Positions 44,136 through 52,012 of a DNA stretch of 52,458 bases are shown in pieces. This DNA is from Lachnospiraceae bacterium (GTDB taxonomy: Bacteria > Bacillota > Clostridia > Lachnospirales > Lachnospiraceae): the NCBI GenBank assembly GCA_014804655.1, contig JAAUZK010000016.1, positions 1 through 52,458 on the forward strand, read 5' to 3'. The stretch's first letter is position 1; every line of letters starts with the position of its first letter. Both the position numbers and the translations under genes were made by a program. A model generated the notes under the pieces. That model was given only the letters and a program-made list of their open reading frames with translations, was not told the origin of the DNA and searched no databases.

Positions 44136-46196
44136 ATGTATTGCACTTATTGCGGAAAACAAATCGAGGACGATTCTGTGTTTTGTAAGTACTGCGGAAA
44201 GCCGGCTCCTCAGGGCGACGCATTGGCGGAGCTGGTGGCTGCGGCACGCATTGGAGATCAAGACGCTATCAGCGCCTTATATGAGAAGACTTACAGCAGG
44301 GTCTATTACACCGTCAAGTCCATGATTAAGGATGAGGACGCGGTGCTTGATATTGTACAAGACACTTACATAAAAGCATTCGCCCACTTGGACAGCTTTC
44401 AGGGCGACACGAAGTTTTTGCCATGGGTACGGCAGATTGCCGCCAACACAGCACGGGATTGGCTGAAAAAGAAGCGTCCTATGCTGTTTACGGAGCTGAG
44501 CTCCGGCGACGAGCAGGATACTTCCGTGGAAGAACTGTTCCCGGATGAGCGCAGCGAGAATCTCCCGGATCAGGTCATCGACCAGGAGGAGACAAAGCGC
44601 CTGATCCGCGAGATCATCGAGGAATTGCCGGAGGATCAGCGCGCTGCCATCGGTATGTTCTACTACGAGGAAATGTCGGTGAAAGAGATTGCTGCCGCCA
44701 TGGGCGTCTCTGAGAGTGCAGTCAAGAGCCGGCTGATGTACGGGCGCAACAGAATCGAAAAGAAGGTCCTGGAGCTGGAGAAGCAGGGCACGAAGCTTTA
44801 CAGCCTGTCCCCGATTCCGTTCCTGCTGCTGCTTTTCCGCAGCCAGAAAGCACATGCAGCCGAAGCGCCGGACAGCCGGATTCTTCAAGCTATCCTTGCT
44901 TCGCAGCCTAAGGGTGACGCCGCAGCAACCGAGGCTGCGAGGAGTGCCGGTACGGCCGGCGAGGCGGCAGGCGCCGAAGCAGCAGGCGCTGCGGTAGCCG
45001 GTGCAGCCATTGCGGCCGGCGGTCTTGGCGCGTTGAAGATCGGACTCATCGCTCTTGCCGTCGTGGCAGTTGTCGGATTTGGCATTTTGGGCGTGACCCG
45101 GATCGTCTCCCGCTCAGCTGAGTCTCAGGAGGCGACGACCATCGAAGAAGTCATTGATCAGGAGGAGTCTGCCCTCAACGACGAGGCAGCGGAGGAGTCT
45201 TCCCTCATCGATGAGACATCGGAAGAGTCTGCACCTATCGACGAGGCAGCGGAGGAGTCTACGCCTATCGACGAGGCTCTGGAGCAGTACCGTACCATCA
45301 TCAGTCAGGCGGACAGCTATGACTATGGTGAATATGCTGAAGCAAACCAGCCGTGGCTTGAGCTAGCCGGCTACCGGTATGCGCTGGTGCAGATGCAGCC
45401 GGACGACCCGGTTCCGACGCTGCTGCTGGAAAGGGAGATAATGGATACCGAGCTGTCAGTATCCCAGTACTACGCCCGCGTTTTCCAATATGATCCGGAT
45501 ACAAAAACGGTACACCAGCCCGCCGAAGCGATTGTGGACGGCGGAATCCGCGGCGGTCTTTCCATGGCAGGGGATGGATACGGAATTATGAGCACGAGCT
45601 GGTCCGGCGGAACCGGTGAAGGCTCTGTTATACGGATCACACTGGGCGGAGATTCTCTCAATCAGGACATCTATTGGACCGGACAGATCTTTGAGATGCC
45701 TGATTCGATCACCTTTATTGATATCGAATGGCACGAGATTGGGGATCTGTCTGAGCTGGATAGCTGGACAGCGTCTGATACAGGCGAGGCTGTGCCGTCC
45801 GATAGCGGTACACTTCCCACTGACGGGGACCGCATCGTGCTCACCGGCACTGTCGGCACATACGATTATGACGAGATCGTTGCGCTGCAGGGGCAGCCTG
45901 ACCCCAACGCCCCGTATGAAGATGAGTCTGCCCTTGAGTATATCCGAAGCACAACCTATCGCGTGATCGTACTGGATACGCCGCAGACTTTGCGCCTCCG
46001 CAGTAGTGGTGACGGAGATGAACATTATTTTTTCAGTGAAGCCCTGATGATTGACCTCTACTATGCTGACGGCATGGAGCAGTATGAAGGTCAGCATATC
46101 ACGTTCAGTATCGACCCGGCCAATACTTATTGGCCCAGCAGCGCGGATCTTCCCTTCGGGCAGCCCTTTAGCAGTGATATCCATATCCTTGACTAA
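44136..46196 (+). CDS. Zinc-ribbon ECF sigma factor fused to membrane and extracytoplasmic domains
   Basis: A 686-residue protein. Order: zinc ribbon (Cys3, Cys6, Cys17, Cys20); sigma region 2 (about 31-112, DAVLDIVQDTYIKAF); sigma region 4 (about 163-212, ELPEDQRAAIGMFYYEEMS...SESAVKSRL); an Ala/Gly-rich linker; one membrane segment (about 301-324); four 10-residue acidic repeats (about 343-382, EESxxIDExx); and an extracytoplasmic domain to the end. Classical ECF sigma factors have about 190 residues and a separate anti-sigma factor; here a sensor appears to be built into the chain. GAGG lies 11 bp before the ATG. Trigger and target genes are unknown; the secreted repeat proteins downstream are candidates. 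Confidence 0.85.
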   Translation: MYCTYCGKQIEDDSVFCKYCGKPAPQGDALAELVAAARIGDQDAISALYEKTYSRVYYTVKSMIKDEDAVLDIVQDTYIKAFAHLDSFQGDTKFLPWVRQIAANTARDWLKKKRPMLFTELSSGDEQDTSVEELFPDERSENLPDQVIDQEETKRLIREIIEELPEDQRAAIGMFYYEEMSVKEIAAAMGVSESAVKSRLMYGRNRIEKKVLELEKQGTKLYSLSPIPFLLLLFRSQKAHAAEAPDSRILQAILASQPKGDAAATEAARSAGTAGEAAGAEAAGAAVAGAAIAAGGLGALKIGLIALAVVAVVGFGILGVTRIVSRSAESQEATTIEEVIDQEESALNDEAAEESSLIDETSEESAPIDEAAEESTPIDEALEQYRTIISQADSYDYGEYAEANQPWLELAGYRYALVQMQPDDPVPTLLLEREIMDTELSVSQYYARVFQYDPDTKTVHQPAEAIVDGGIRGGLSMAGDGYGIMSTSWSGGTGEGSVIRITLGGDSLNQDIYWTGQIFEMPDSITFIDIEWHEIGDLSELDSWTASDTGEAVPSDSGTLPTDGDRIVLTGTVGTYDYDEIVALQGQPDPNAPYEDESALEYIRSTTYRVIVLDTPQTLRLRSSGDGDEHYFFSEALMIDLYYADGMEQYEGQHITFSIDPANTYWPSSADLPFGQPFSSDIHILD

Positions 46197-46224
46197 AAAA
46201 ATTTTTAAAAAATTTTCAAAAACC

Positions 46225-46253
46225 TGCAACCACCTGGCTTCGTTATTCGTTTC
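46225..46253 (+). promoter_or_regulatory. ECF-type promoter candidate
   Basis: TGCAACC (46225-46231), 16 bp, CGTTTC (46248-46253), followed by ATAGGTG. The AAC and CGT cores with this spacing are the classic ECF pattern. It lies 28 bp after the sigma-fusion gene and points towards the surface-protein genes, but no coding frame starts for over 400 bp. Confidence 0.35.
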
Positions 46254-46395
46254 ATAGGTGTAAACAAGCGGAACTGCTTTTGAAAAAGGGCTCTTATGTG
46301 CTTCCTGAATTCTGTAAGCCTAAAGCCCATACCTGACCATGCGAAAGACTCTTGCAATATGTTGTGGTATATTGTAAAATAATAGGTGAGATAGC

Positions 46396-46485
46396 AAAAA
46401 AAGGCAGGACGTGAAAGGTTGCCGCCTCTCACGTCCCTATGCAGGAGAATACGCCTCTCCCACACAGCAAAGATATTTGCGCCCA
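46396..46485 (-). ncRNA. Candidate small RNA with three hairpins
   Basis: On the minus strand, downstream of a good promoter, a span of about 90 nt folds into three consecutive hairpins: GCAAA/TTTGC (46467-46480), GGAGA/TCTCC (46444-46460) and GGACGTGA/TCACGTCC (46407-46436). The last is followed by TGCC and seven T, a rho-independent terminator. No ribosome site or convincing frame is present. It would be antisense to any transcript running rightwards into the surface-protein operon. Confidence 0.55.
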
Positions 46486-46490
46486 CCGCC

Positions 46491-46519
46491 ATTATACCCT
46501 CTTTTTCATGAGTCTGCAA
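46491..46519 (-). promoter_or_regulatory. Promoter of the candidate small RNA
   Basis: Minus strand: TTGCAG (complement of 46514-46519), exactly 17 bp, TATAAT (complement of 46491-46496). Confidence 0.65.
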
Positions 46520-46550
46520 GGGGAGGAAATGGCGATTATGTGCGTTGTTA

Positions 46551-46590
46551 GCGGTGTAGGGATCATAAGGCCCTGCGCCGCTTTTGTTGT
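46551..46590 (+). terminator. Terminator-like hairpin in the leader of secreted protein 1
   Basis: GCGGTGTAGGG (46551-46561) pairs throughout, with G-U wobbles, with CCCTGCGCCGC (46571-46581), then TTTTGTTGT. A second GC-rich fold (GGGGACG...CGTTCCCC) follows before the gene. It may end upstream transcription or act as an attenuator. The 511-bp gap 46197-46707 otherwise holds the ECF-like promoter and the small RNA. Confidence 0.55.
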
Positions 46591-46707
46591 CTCATCAGAC
46601 CGGTCTACAGGGGACGAGCGGAAGCCCCGTTCCCCGGTGACTGAGTCGATGGGTACGACAGTGACAACCATATTTGAATAAAATAATCCAAACGGGAGGG
46701 ATATGCG

Positions 46708-48855
46708 ATGAGTAAGAAAATGTTAGCACGAATCGCCAGAGCAGCAGCGTTCGCACTCACAGTAATGATTGCCGTAGCAAACATCAACGTGATGACCGTA
46801 AACGCAGCAGGTGATTACGGAAACACACAGTATGGTTACGAACTTGAGGATATGAACGCACTGGGCGCAACCGTCACAGTAAAGAGCAACATGTTAAAGG
46901 TGAAGAAGAACTATGCACCACAGACTGTTAAACCTACAAAGGTTGTTGTGAACGGTGTGATTCTGAAATTGAATAAGAATTATACCATTCTCTATCAGGT
47001 ATATGATGAAAACCGTGGATGGTTGGTTGTAAACAATCTGACAGCACCCGGGTTATACAGAATGTGCATTGTCGGTATGGGCAATTATAAGGGTGTTACT
47101 ACAAAAAATATCTATGTATATGACCCGAAAGACGGTGAAAGATGTACGCCCGTATCTTCTTGGAAAATTGTTGTGAACAAAGTTCCATACACGGGTGAGC
47201 CTATTACAGAAGGAGTTATCAAGAGTGTTAAATATAAGAAGATAACTCTTGTTGAGGGCGAAGATTATACGGTAAGATATCTGAATAATGTGAATAGCGG
47301 AACCGGTACTGTAAGAATCACAGCTATCGAGGGCACGGGATTTGTTGGTGAAAGAGATGTGAAATTCCAGATTACCGGCGGGGCCAAGATCAATAAAGCC
47401 AAGGTTACCGGTATTGTGGCTAAGACTTATGACTACGGCAATGCTGTTGAGCAGGATATGTCTCAGGTCAAAGTTATGGTTGGTAAGAACGAACTGGCGT
47501 ACGGTGTTGACTATGATGTGGCATATTACATGAACAACACAAAGGTCGGCACAGCTAAGATCATCATCAATGGCAAAGGTTGTTACAATGGTTCCATCAC
47601 TAAGACCTTCAAGATTAACAAGATTGCATTAAACAGTGATATGCTTGACGACGCTTCCCGTTCTATCGTAGTAGAGTACACGAAGAAGGCAATTAAGCCC
47701 GAAGTAACTTTATATAATAGCAACGGCGAACAGCTTGTTAAGAATACGGATTACACGCTGGCATATAAGAACAACGTCAAAAAGTCTGAAAAGGCTGTTA
47801 TCACGGTTAAGGGTAAAGGCAATTACGTAGGTAGCTTCAATGTAAACTTTAAGATCGTTGATAAGATCGAAGAAGAGAAACCTGTTGAACCTGTGAAGCC
47901 TGTTAAACCCGAGAAGCCCGAGACACCTGAGAAGCCCGAAGTACCCGAAACTGGTGACGGCGAAGAGTCCAAAGGCGACGAGACCATTGAGACTGGTGAG
48001 ACCACTGGTGAAGAGTCCAAAGGCGATGAGACTGGTGAGACTATTGGTGACGAGAATAAGGGCGATGAGACTGGTGAGACCACTGGTGACGAGAATAAGG
48101 GCAATGAGACTGGTGATACCACTGGTGACACGACTACCGAGACTGGCGAGACCACTGGTGACGAGAATAAGGGCGATAAGACTGGTGAGACAACCGAGAC
48201 AGGTGAAACCACTGGTGAAGAGTCCAAAGGCGATGATACAGCCGAAACAGGTGAGACCACTGGTGAAGAGTCTAAGGGCGATGAGTCTGTAACACCTGTT
48301 CAGAAACCGATCGGATTTGTAGCATGTGACTGTGGAACCATAATGCCCATTTATACGTATGGTTGGTCTGACCTCGAAAGTAAAACATGGTCTGATCATT
48401 TATACGAGCACAACATGAATGGTTGGCAGGCACATTATAGCAGCGCATCCTACGAAAAGGCTCTGAAATATAAGATTATCAAAGAGAACGCAGACGGCAG
48501 TTGGACACTGTTACAGGGCACACTGTTGCTGCCTTCTGAGTCTAAGGTTGAAGAGCCTGTTGTTGAAGAGTCTCAGGCAGAGACTACCGTAACCAAAGAA
48601 ACCACAGAAACGGAAGAATCAGAAGATACAAAAGATCCTGTAACCGAAGAGACTAAAGAGCCTGAAGTTAAAGAGACTGACGTACCTGAGGTTGATCCGG
48701 ATAAGTTAATCGGTTTGCGGATGTGCTGGTGTGGTTGTGAATTAGAGATTTATGGTTGTGGTTTGACTAAGAGCGAAGAGTCGTTCTGGAAAGACCACAT
48801 GAACTGCCATGCGAGAAACGGCGAGAGCACAGATTATACAGAGACCTATTTTTAA
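46708..48855 (+). CDS. Secreted protein 1: Ig-like repeats, acidic repeat region, two CxC-HxxxH modules
   Basis: A 715-residue secreted protein. It has a Sec signal peptide (residues 1-34, ending VNAAG), then three to four Ig-like modules of about 85 residues (for example GEDYTVRYLNNVNSGTGTV, ending GKGNYVGSFNVNFKI). A Pro/Lys/Glu hinge and a Gly/Glu/Thr repeat (about 415-528) follow. The C-terminus has two modules with C-x-C-x21-H-x3-H: Cys540, Cys542, His564, His568 and Cys673, Cys675, His697, His701. There is no LPxTG or other sorting signal. GGGAGGG precedes the ATG. It is probably a surface or matrix protein; function unknown. Confidence 0.75.
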   Translation: MSKKMLARIARAAAFALTVMIAVANINVMTVNAAGDYGNTQYGYELEDMNALGATVTVKSNMLKVKKNYAPQTVKPTKVVVNGVILKLNKNYTILYQVYDENRGWLVVNNLTAPGLYRMCIVGMGNYKGVTTKNIYVYDPKDGERCTPVSSWKIVVNKVPYTGEPITEGVIKSVKYKKITLVEGEDYTVRYLNNVNSGTGTVRITAIEGTGFVGERDVKFQITGGAKINKAKVTGIVAKTYDYGNAVEQDMSQVKVMVGKNELAYGVDYDVAYYMNNTKVGTAKIIINGKGCYNGSITKTFKINKIALNSDMLDDASRSIVVEYTKKAIKPEVTLYNSNGEQLVKNTDYTLAYKNNVKKSEKAVITVKGKGNYVGSFNVNFKIVDKIEEEKPVEPVKPVKPEKPETPEKPEVPETGDGEESKGDETIETGETTGEESKGDETGETIGDENKGDETGETTGDENKGNETGDTTGDTTTETGETTGDENKGDKTGETTETGETTGEESKGDDTAETGETTGEESKGDESVTPVQKPIGFVACDCGTIMPIYTYGWSDLESKTWSDHLYEHNMNGWQAHYSSASYEKALKYKIIKENADGSWTLLQGTLLLPSESKVEEPVVEESQAETTVTKETTETEESEDTKDPVTEETKEPEVKETDVPEVDPDKLIGLRMCWCGCELEIYGCGLTKSEESFWKDHMNCHARNGESTDYTETYF
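47953..48290 (+). repeat. Coding tandem repeat, Gly/Glu/Thr-rich
   Basis: Imperfect repeats encoding variants of GETTGEESKGDE and GETTGDENKGDE. The near-identity of copies at DNA level suggests length variation by slippage. Confidence 0.8.
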
Positions 48856-48905
48856 ATGATACTTTCCGAAACCAGACAGACTAAACTTAAATGGAGGTAA
48901 CAAGC

Positions 48906-51704
48906 ATGAAGAAAATGTTTAAATTCATGAAAGCAGTAATGCTCTCACTCATGGCAGCGGTAATGTTTCTGGGCACAGGCACAATCACGGCGAATGCACA
49001 GCCTATTATCAACGGCTGCATGACAGTAGCAGAAGATGGAAGGGTCAAGGACACTTGTCTTTGCGTTGATATTAAGAAAGATACAAAAACCGGAAAAATA
49101 TGGAATCATACAACTACCGGCCGTCCTTTCGTTTCTTATGACGAAGAGGTTGAAATACAGAAACCCAACGGACGAGTAGTCATTACGATAGTTAAATATT
49201 TTGACTGTTATCTCTCTGACTATGTTAAGACACATGATGAGTCAGAGTGGCCGGATTTTGTTATCAAAGGCAGTGACGGCATTCCGTTTTATTATTCTGA
49301 AACCAATAACGATGGGTCAAATTACGAAAAGAGCAGCATAGAACCAGACAGAACCCATGGCTATATCGTAAGATATTGCTATGATGAAGCATCAGATGAA
49401 TGGCTGTATGATAAATCGTATAGAGGTCCTTTCCATCGTGGTTGGGGTGAAAGCTTGAACATTGAGGTCGGCGGCGTTAGATATAAGACGGTCACATTAG
49501 AAGAGCATACAGAACAGACTAAGGCAGATATTGCAAACGGCAAAGAAGTGAACGGTAAGGCAGGTAATCCTGAAAAACATCCATATGACGATAACGATAG
49601 GATGGCAGAGTATAATCCGGAAGAGGGTACCGTTACACATCCTGATGGGAGTGTGGTGTACCCCGATGGTCATACGGAATACCCCGATGGTCGAATAAAA
49701 TATCCTGACGGTCATACGGAACACCCTGACGGAAGTACAGAATATCCTGACGGTCATATAGAATACCCTGATGGCCGCATAGAGTACCCCGATGGACACA
49801 CAGAATATAAATATGCAGATATCAACACACTTGGCGCAACGGTTACGTTCAGTACAGACTGCATCAAGGTGAAGACTAATAAAAAGGGTGTTGTAGCGCA
49901 GAAGCCCCTTCCTAAGTCAGTCAAAGTCGGCGGCAAGGCACTTAAACGCAATAAGACCTTCGTGGTGTCATATGAGAAGTATGATGACGGCACCGGCTGG
50001 AGAACCGTAGACGCGGTAACTGACGAGGGTATCTACAGGCTTGTTATAACAGGTCAGAACGGTTACGAGGGTGTTTATATGAAACGGCTTTATGTGACCG
50101 CAGACAAGACCATCAAGGCGATGTCCTCAGTGACTGTTAAAGTTAATAAGGTAAATTACTCTAGTGAGCCCGTTACATCCGGCGTTATCAAGAGCGCCAA
50201 GGTCGGTAAACGTACTCTGGAAGAAGGCGTTGATTATACTGTAACTTATACGAATAATACTAACAGCGGCACGGCGCAGGTGACACTCACAGCCGTTGAA
50301 GGGAGCGGACTGCTCGGTACAAAGACAGTGAACTATACAATCGTGGGTCTCAAGATGAACAAAGTGAAAGTGACTGGCTTGCAATCTCTGGTATATGATC
50401 CCAATACGGAGATGGTGCAGAACATGCGTGACGTTCAGCTCACTCATAATAACGGCAATGTTCTGGAAGGTGATGATATCACTGTAGCTTACGCGAACAA
50501 CACAAAGGCAGGGACAGCAAAGATAATGTTCACGGGTAAAGGTCTCTATAATGGAACACTCACAAAGACCTTCAAGATCACAAAAATGCCATTAAGTGAC
50601 AGCATGCTTGACGAGGCATCTAAGAACATCGAGCTGACCTATACCAAAAAGGCATTAAAGCCTGAGGTGAAGCTCACAGTTGGCGGAACTGAGCTTAAGA
50701 AGGGTACCGACTATACGCTGGCATACAGCAATAACGTCAAAGTGAGCACGGAAGAGAAGCCCGCATGGATCACGGTCAAAGGCAAAGGCAACTACTCCGG
50801 CAGTTTCAAGGTGAGCTTCACGATCATTCCCGAGGTTGACGACAACGCTGCGAAGCCGAACACTACGGGCATACTTTCTACAAAGGAAGTACCCGAAGAG
50901 GATGATACCGTGTCAGGCAATTCTGTAGAGGATGAGACTCCTGAAACAGATGATACTGTCAGCGGGAATGACATTGCAGATGATACTGGCAGTGAGAACG
51001 ACGTTACCGATGACGCTGATAAATCTGACGGAGACGAGACCATTGATGGAGCTGATAAGTCTGACGGAGACGAGACCATTGATGACGCTGATAAGTCTGA
51101 CGGAGACGAGACCATCGATGACGCTGATAAGACTGACGAAGACGAGACCATCGATGACGCTGATAAATCTGACGGAGACGAGACCACTGATGACGCTGAT
51201 AAATCTGATGAAGACGAGATTATTGATGACCGAAATACAGATAACGAGTCTGCTGATGACGAATCCAGGGATGGTGAGTCTGTAGTGTTTGAAACAAAAC
51301 CGATTGGATTTGTTGTTTGCGATTGTGGATGCATTATGCCGTTTTACACTTATGGCATGTCTGCTGCCGAAAACGAAAGCTGGTCTGAGCATTTATATGA
51401 GCATATGTTGAGCGGCTGGCAGGTGCATTATGACAGCGTATCTTATGAAAAGGCGCTGGAGTGCAAAATGATCTCCGAAGATTCCGATGGTCGGTGGACA
51501 CTGTTGCAGGGTACATTGTTAATGCCGCCTGAAGTCAAGTTAGAAAAGACTGGAGATCCCCAGAACGAAGAGACTGCAGAGTCTGCGGATGCAGAGTCTC
51601 AGATTGAGGAGTCCGCGGTTGGAGTGATTGAAGAGTCCGAGGCGGAGGTTGATTCCGACAAACCTGTCGGCGAGGGCACGGATTATATAGAGAATTATTT
51701 TTAA
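48906..51704 (+). CDS. Secreted protein 2: YPDG repeats, Ig-like repeats, acidic repeats, one CxC-HxxxH module
   Basis: A 932-residue paralogue of secreted protein 1. It has a signal peptide ending ANAQP, a unique N-terminal domain (about 30-240), eight 7-residue YPDG repeats (about 245-300), Ig-like modules (LGATVTFSTD, GVDYTVTYTNNTNSGTAQV, GKGNYSGSFKVSF), six 12-residue acidic repeats (DDADKSDGDETI) and a C-terminal C-x-C-x21-H-x3-H module (Cys805, Cys807, His829, His833). The second module of protein 1 is missing, but the last residues (TDYIENYF against TDYTETYF) are shared. GGAGG at 48893-48897 sets the start at 48906. No wall-sorting signal. Cotranscribed with protein 1 (50-bp gap). Confidence 0.78.
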   Translation: MKKMFKFMKAVMLSLMAAVMFLGTGTITANAQPIINGCMTVAEDGRVKDTCLCVDIKKDTKTGKIWNHTTTGRPFVSYDEEVEIQKPNGRVVITIVKYFDCYLSDYVKTHDESEWPDFVIKGSDGIPFYYSETNNDGSNYEKSSIEPDRTHGYIVRYCYDEASDEWLYDKSYRGPFHRGWGESLNIEVGGVRYKTVTLEEHTEQTKADIANGKEVNGKAGNPEKHPYDDNDRMAEYNPEEGTVTHPDGSVVYPDGHTEYPDGRIKYPDGHTEHPDGSTEYPDGHIEYPDGRIEYPDGHTEYKYADINTLGATVTFSTDCIKVKTNKKGVVAQKPLPKSVKVGGKALKRNKTFVVSYEKYDDGTGWRTVDAVTDEGIYRLVITGQNGYEGVYMKRLYVTADKTIKAMSSVTVKVNKVNYSSEPVTSGVIKSAKVGKRTLEEGVDYTVTYTNNTNSGTAQVTLTAVEGSGLLGTKTVNYTIVGLKMNKVKVTGLQSLVYDPNTEMVQNMRDVQLTHNNGNVLEGDDITVAYANNTKAGTAKIMFTGKGLYNGTLTKTFKITKMPLSDSMLDEASKNIELTYTKKALKPEVKLTVGGTELKKGTDYTLAYSNNVKVSTEEKPAWITVKGKGNYSGSFKVSFTIIPEVDDNAAKPNTTGILSTKEVPEEDDTVSGNSVEDETPETDDTVSGNDIADDTGSENDVTDDADKSDGDETIDGADKSDGDETIDDADKSDGDETIDDADKTDEDETIDDADKSDGDETTDDADKSDEDEIIDDRNTDNESADDESRDGESVVFETKPIGFVVCDCGCIMPFYTYGMSAAENESWSEHLYEHMLSGWQVHYDSVSYEKALECKMISEDSDGRWTLLQGTLLMPPEVKLEKTGDPQNEETAESADAESQIEESAVGVIEESEAEVDSDKPVGEGTDYIENYF
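49638..49805 (+). repeat. Coding 21-bp tandem repeat, YPDG motif
   Basis: Eight copies of a 21-bp unit encoding (Y/H)PDG(H/R/S)(T/I/V)(E/K/V). YPDG repeats of this type are common in cell-surface proteins of Bacillota and often form short beta-hairpins. Confidence 0.85.
51009..51224 (+). repeat. Coding 36-bp tandem repeat, acidic
   Basis: Six copies of a 36-bp unit encoding DDADKSDGDETI with small changes. The Asp-rich sequence could bind divalent cations or act as an extended stalk. Confidence 0.85.
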
Positions 51705-51710
51705 AGTGAA

Positions 51711-51750
51711 AGAAACAGCGGGGACCTTGTATTTGTCTCCGCTGTTTCTT
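51711..51750 (+). terminator. Terminator after secreted protein 2
   Basis: AGAAACAGCGGGGAC pairs with GTCTCCGCTGTTTCTT, a stem of about 15 bp with one wobble. The T-run is short. Confidence 0.75.
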
Positions 51751-51787
51751 ACTCAAACGGCATTATATATTTTTGGGATCGCATTTA

Positions 51788-51871
51788 TTGGAAAAACGGA
51801 CAAAACTAAGAAAAAAGCGTTGGAAAAGCGGACAAAACTAAGAAAAAAGCGTTGGAAAAACGGACAAAACA
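51788..51871 (+). repeat. 32-bp intergenic tandem repeat
   Basis: Three starts of TTGGAAAAnCGGACAAAA at 51788, 51820 and 51852, with a 32-bp period; the third copy is partial. The same 18-mer occurs alone at 39677-39694, after the AraC gene. The rest of the gap to addB has no gene. Confidence 0.75.
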
Positions 51872-52012
51872 GGCAAAGAGTGTACTGCAGTGAGCGGATG
51901 GAGTTTTAAAGATAGCTAATTCTCCTCTCCTGTGGTATCATGTGTATGAACATATGGGGCGGCGGTATATTCGGAAGATATGCTGTCGCCGCAAGAACAG
52001 AGGATCGTACAA

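Noticed and set aside
45456..46229. Antisense frame of 257 codons opposite the sigma-fusion gene
   Set aside because: Shadow of the plus-strand gene; no ribosome site or recognisable domain.
49638..49805. Regular 21-bp repeats as a possible CRISPR array
   Set aside because: The repeats are contiguous, without unique spacers, and encode in-frame YPDG units.
46708..51704. Cell-wall sorting (LPxTG) signals in the two secreted repeat proteins
   Set aside because: Both C-termini end in an acidic/aromatic stretch (TDYxExYF) without a sorting motif, hydrophobic segment or basic tail.
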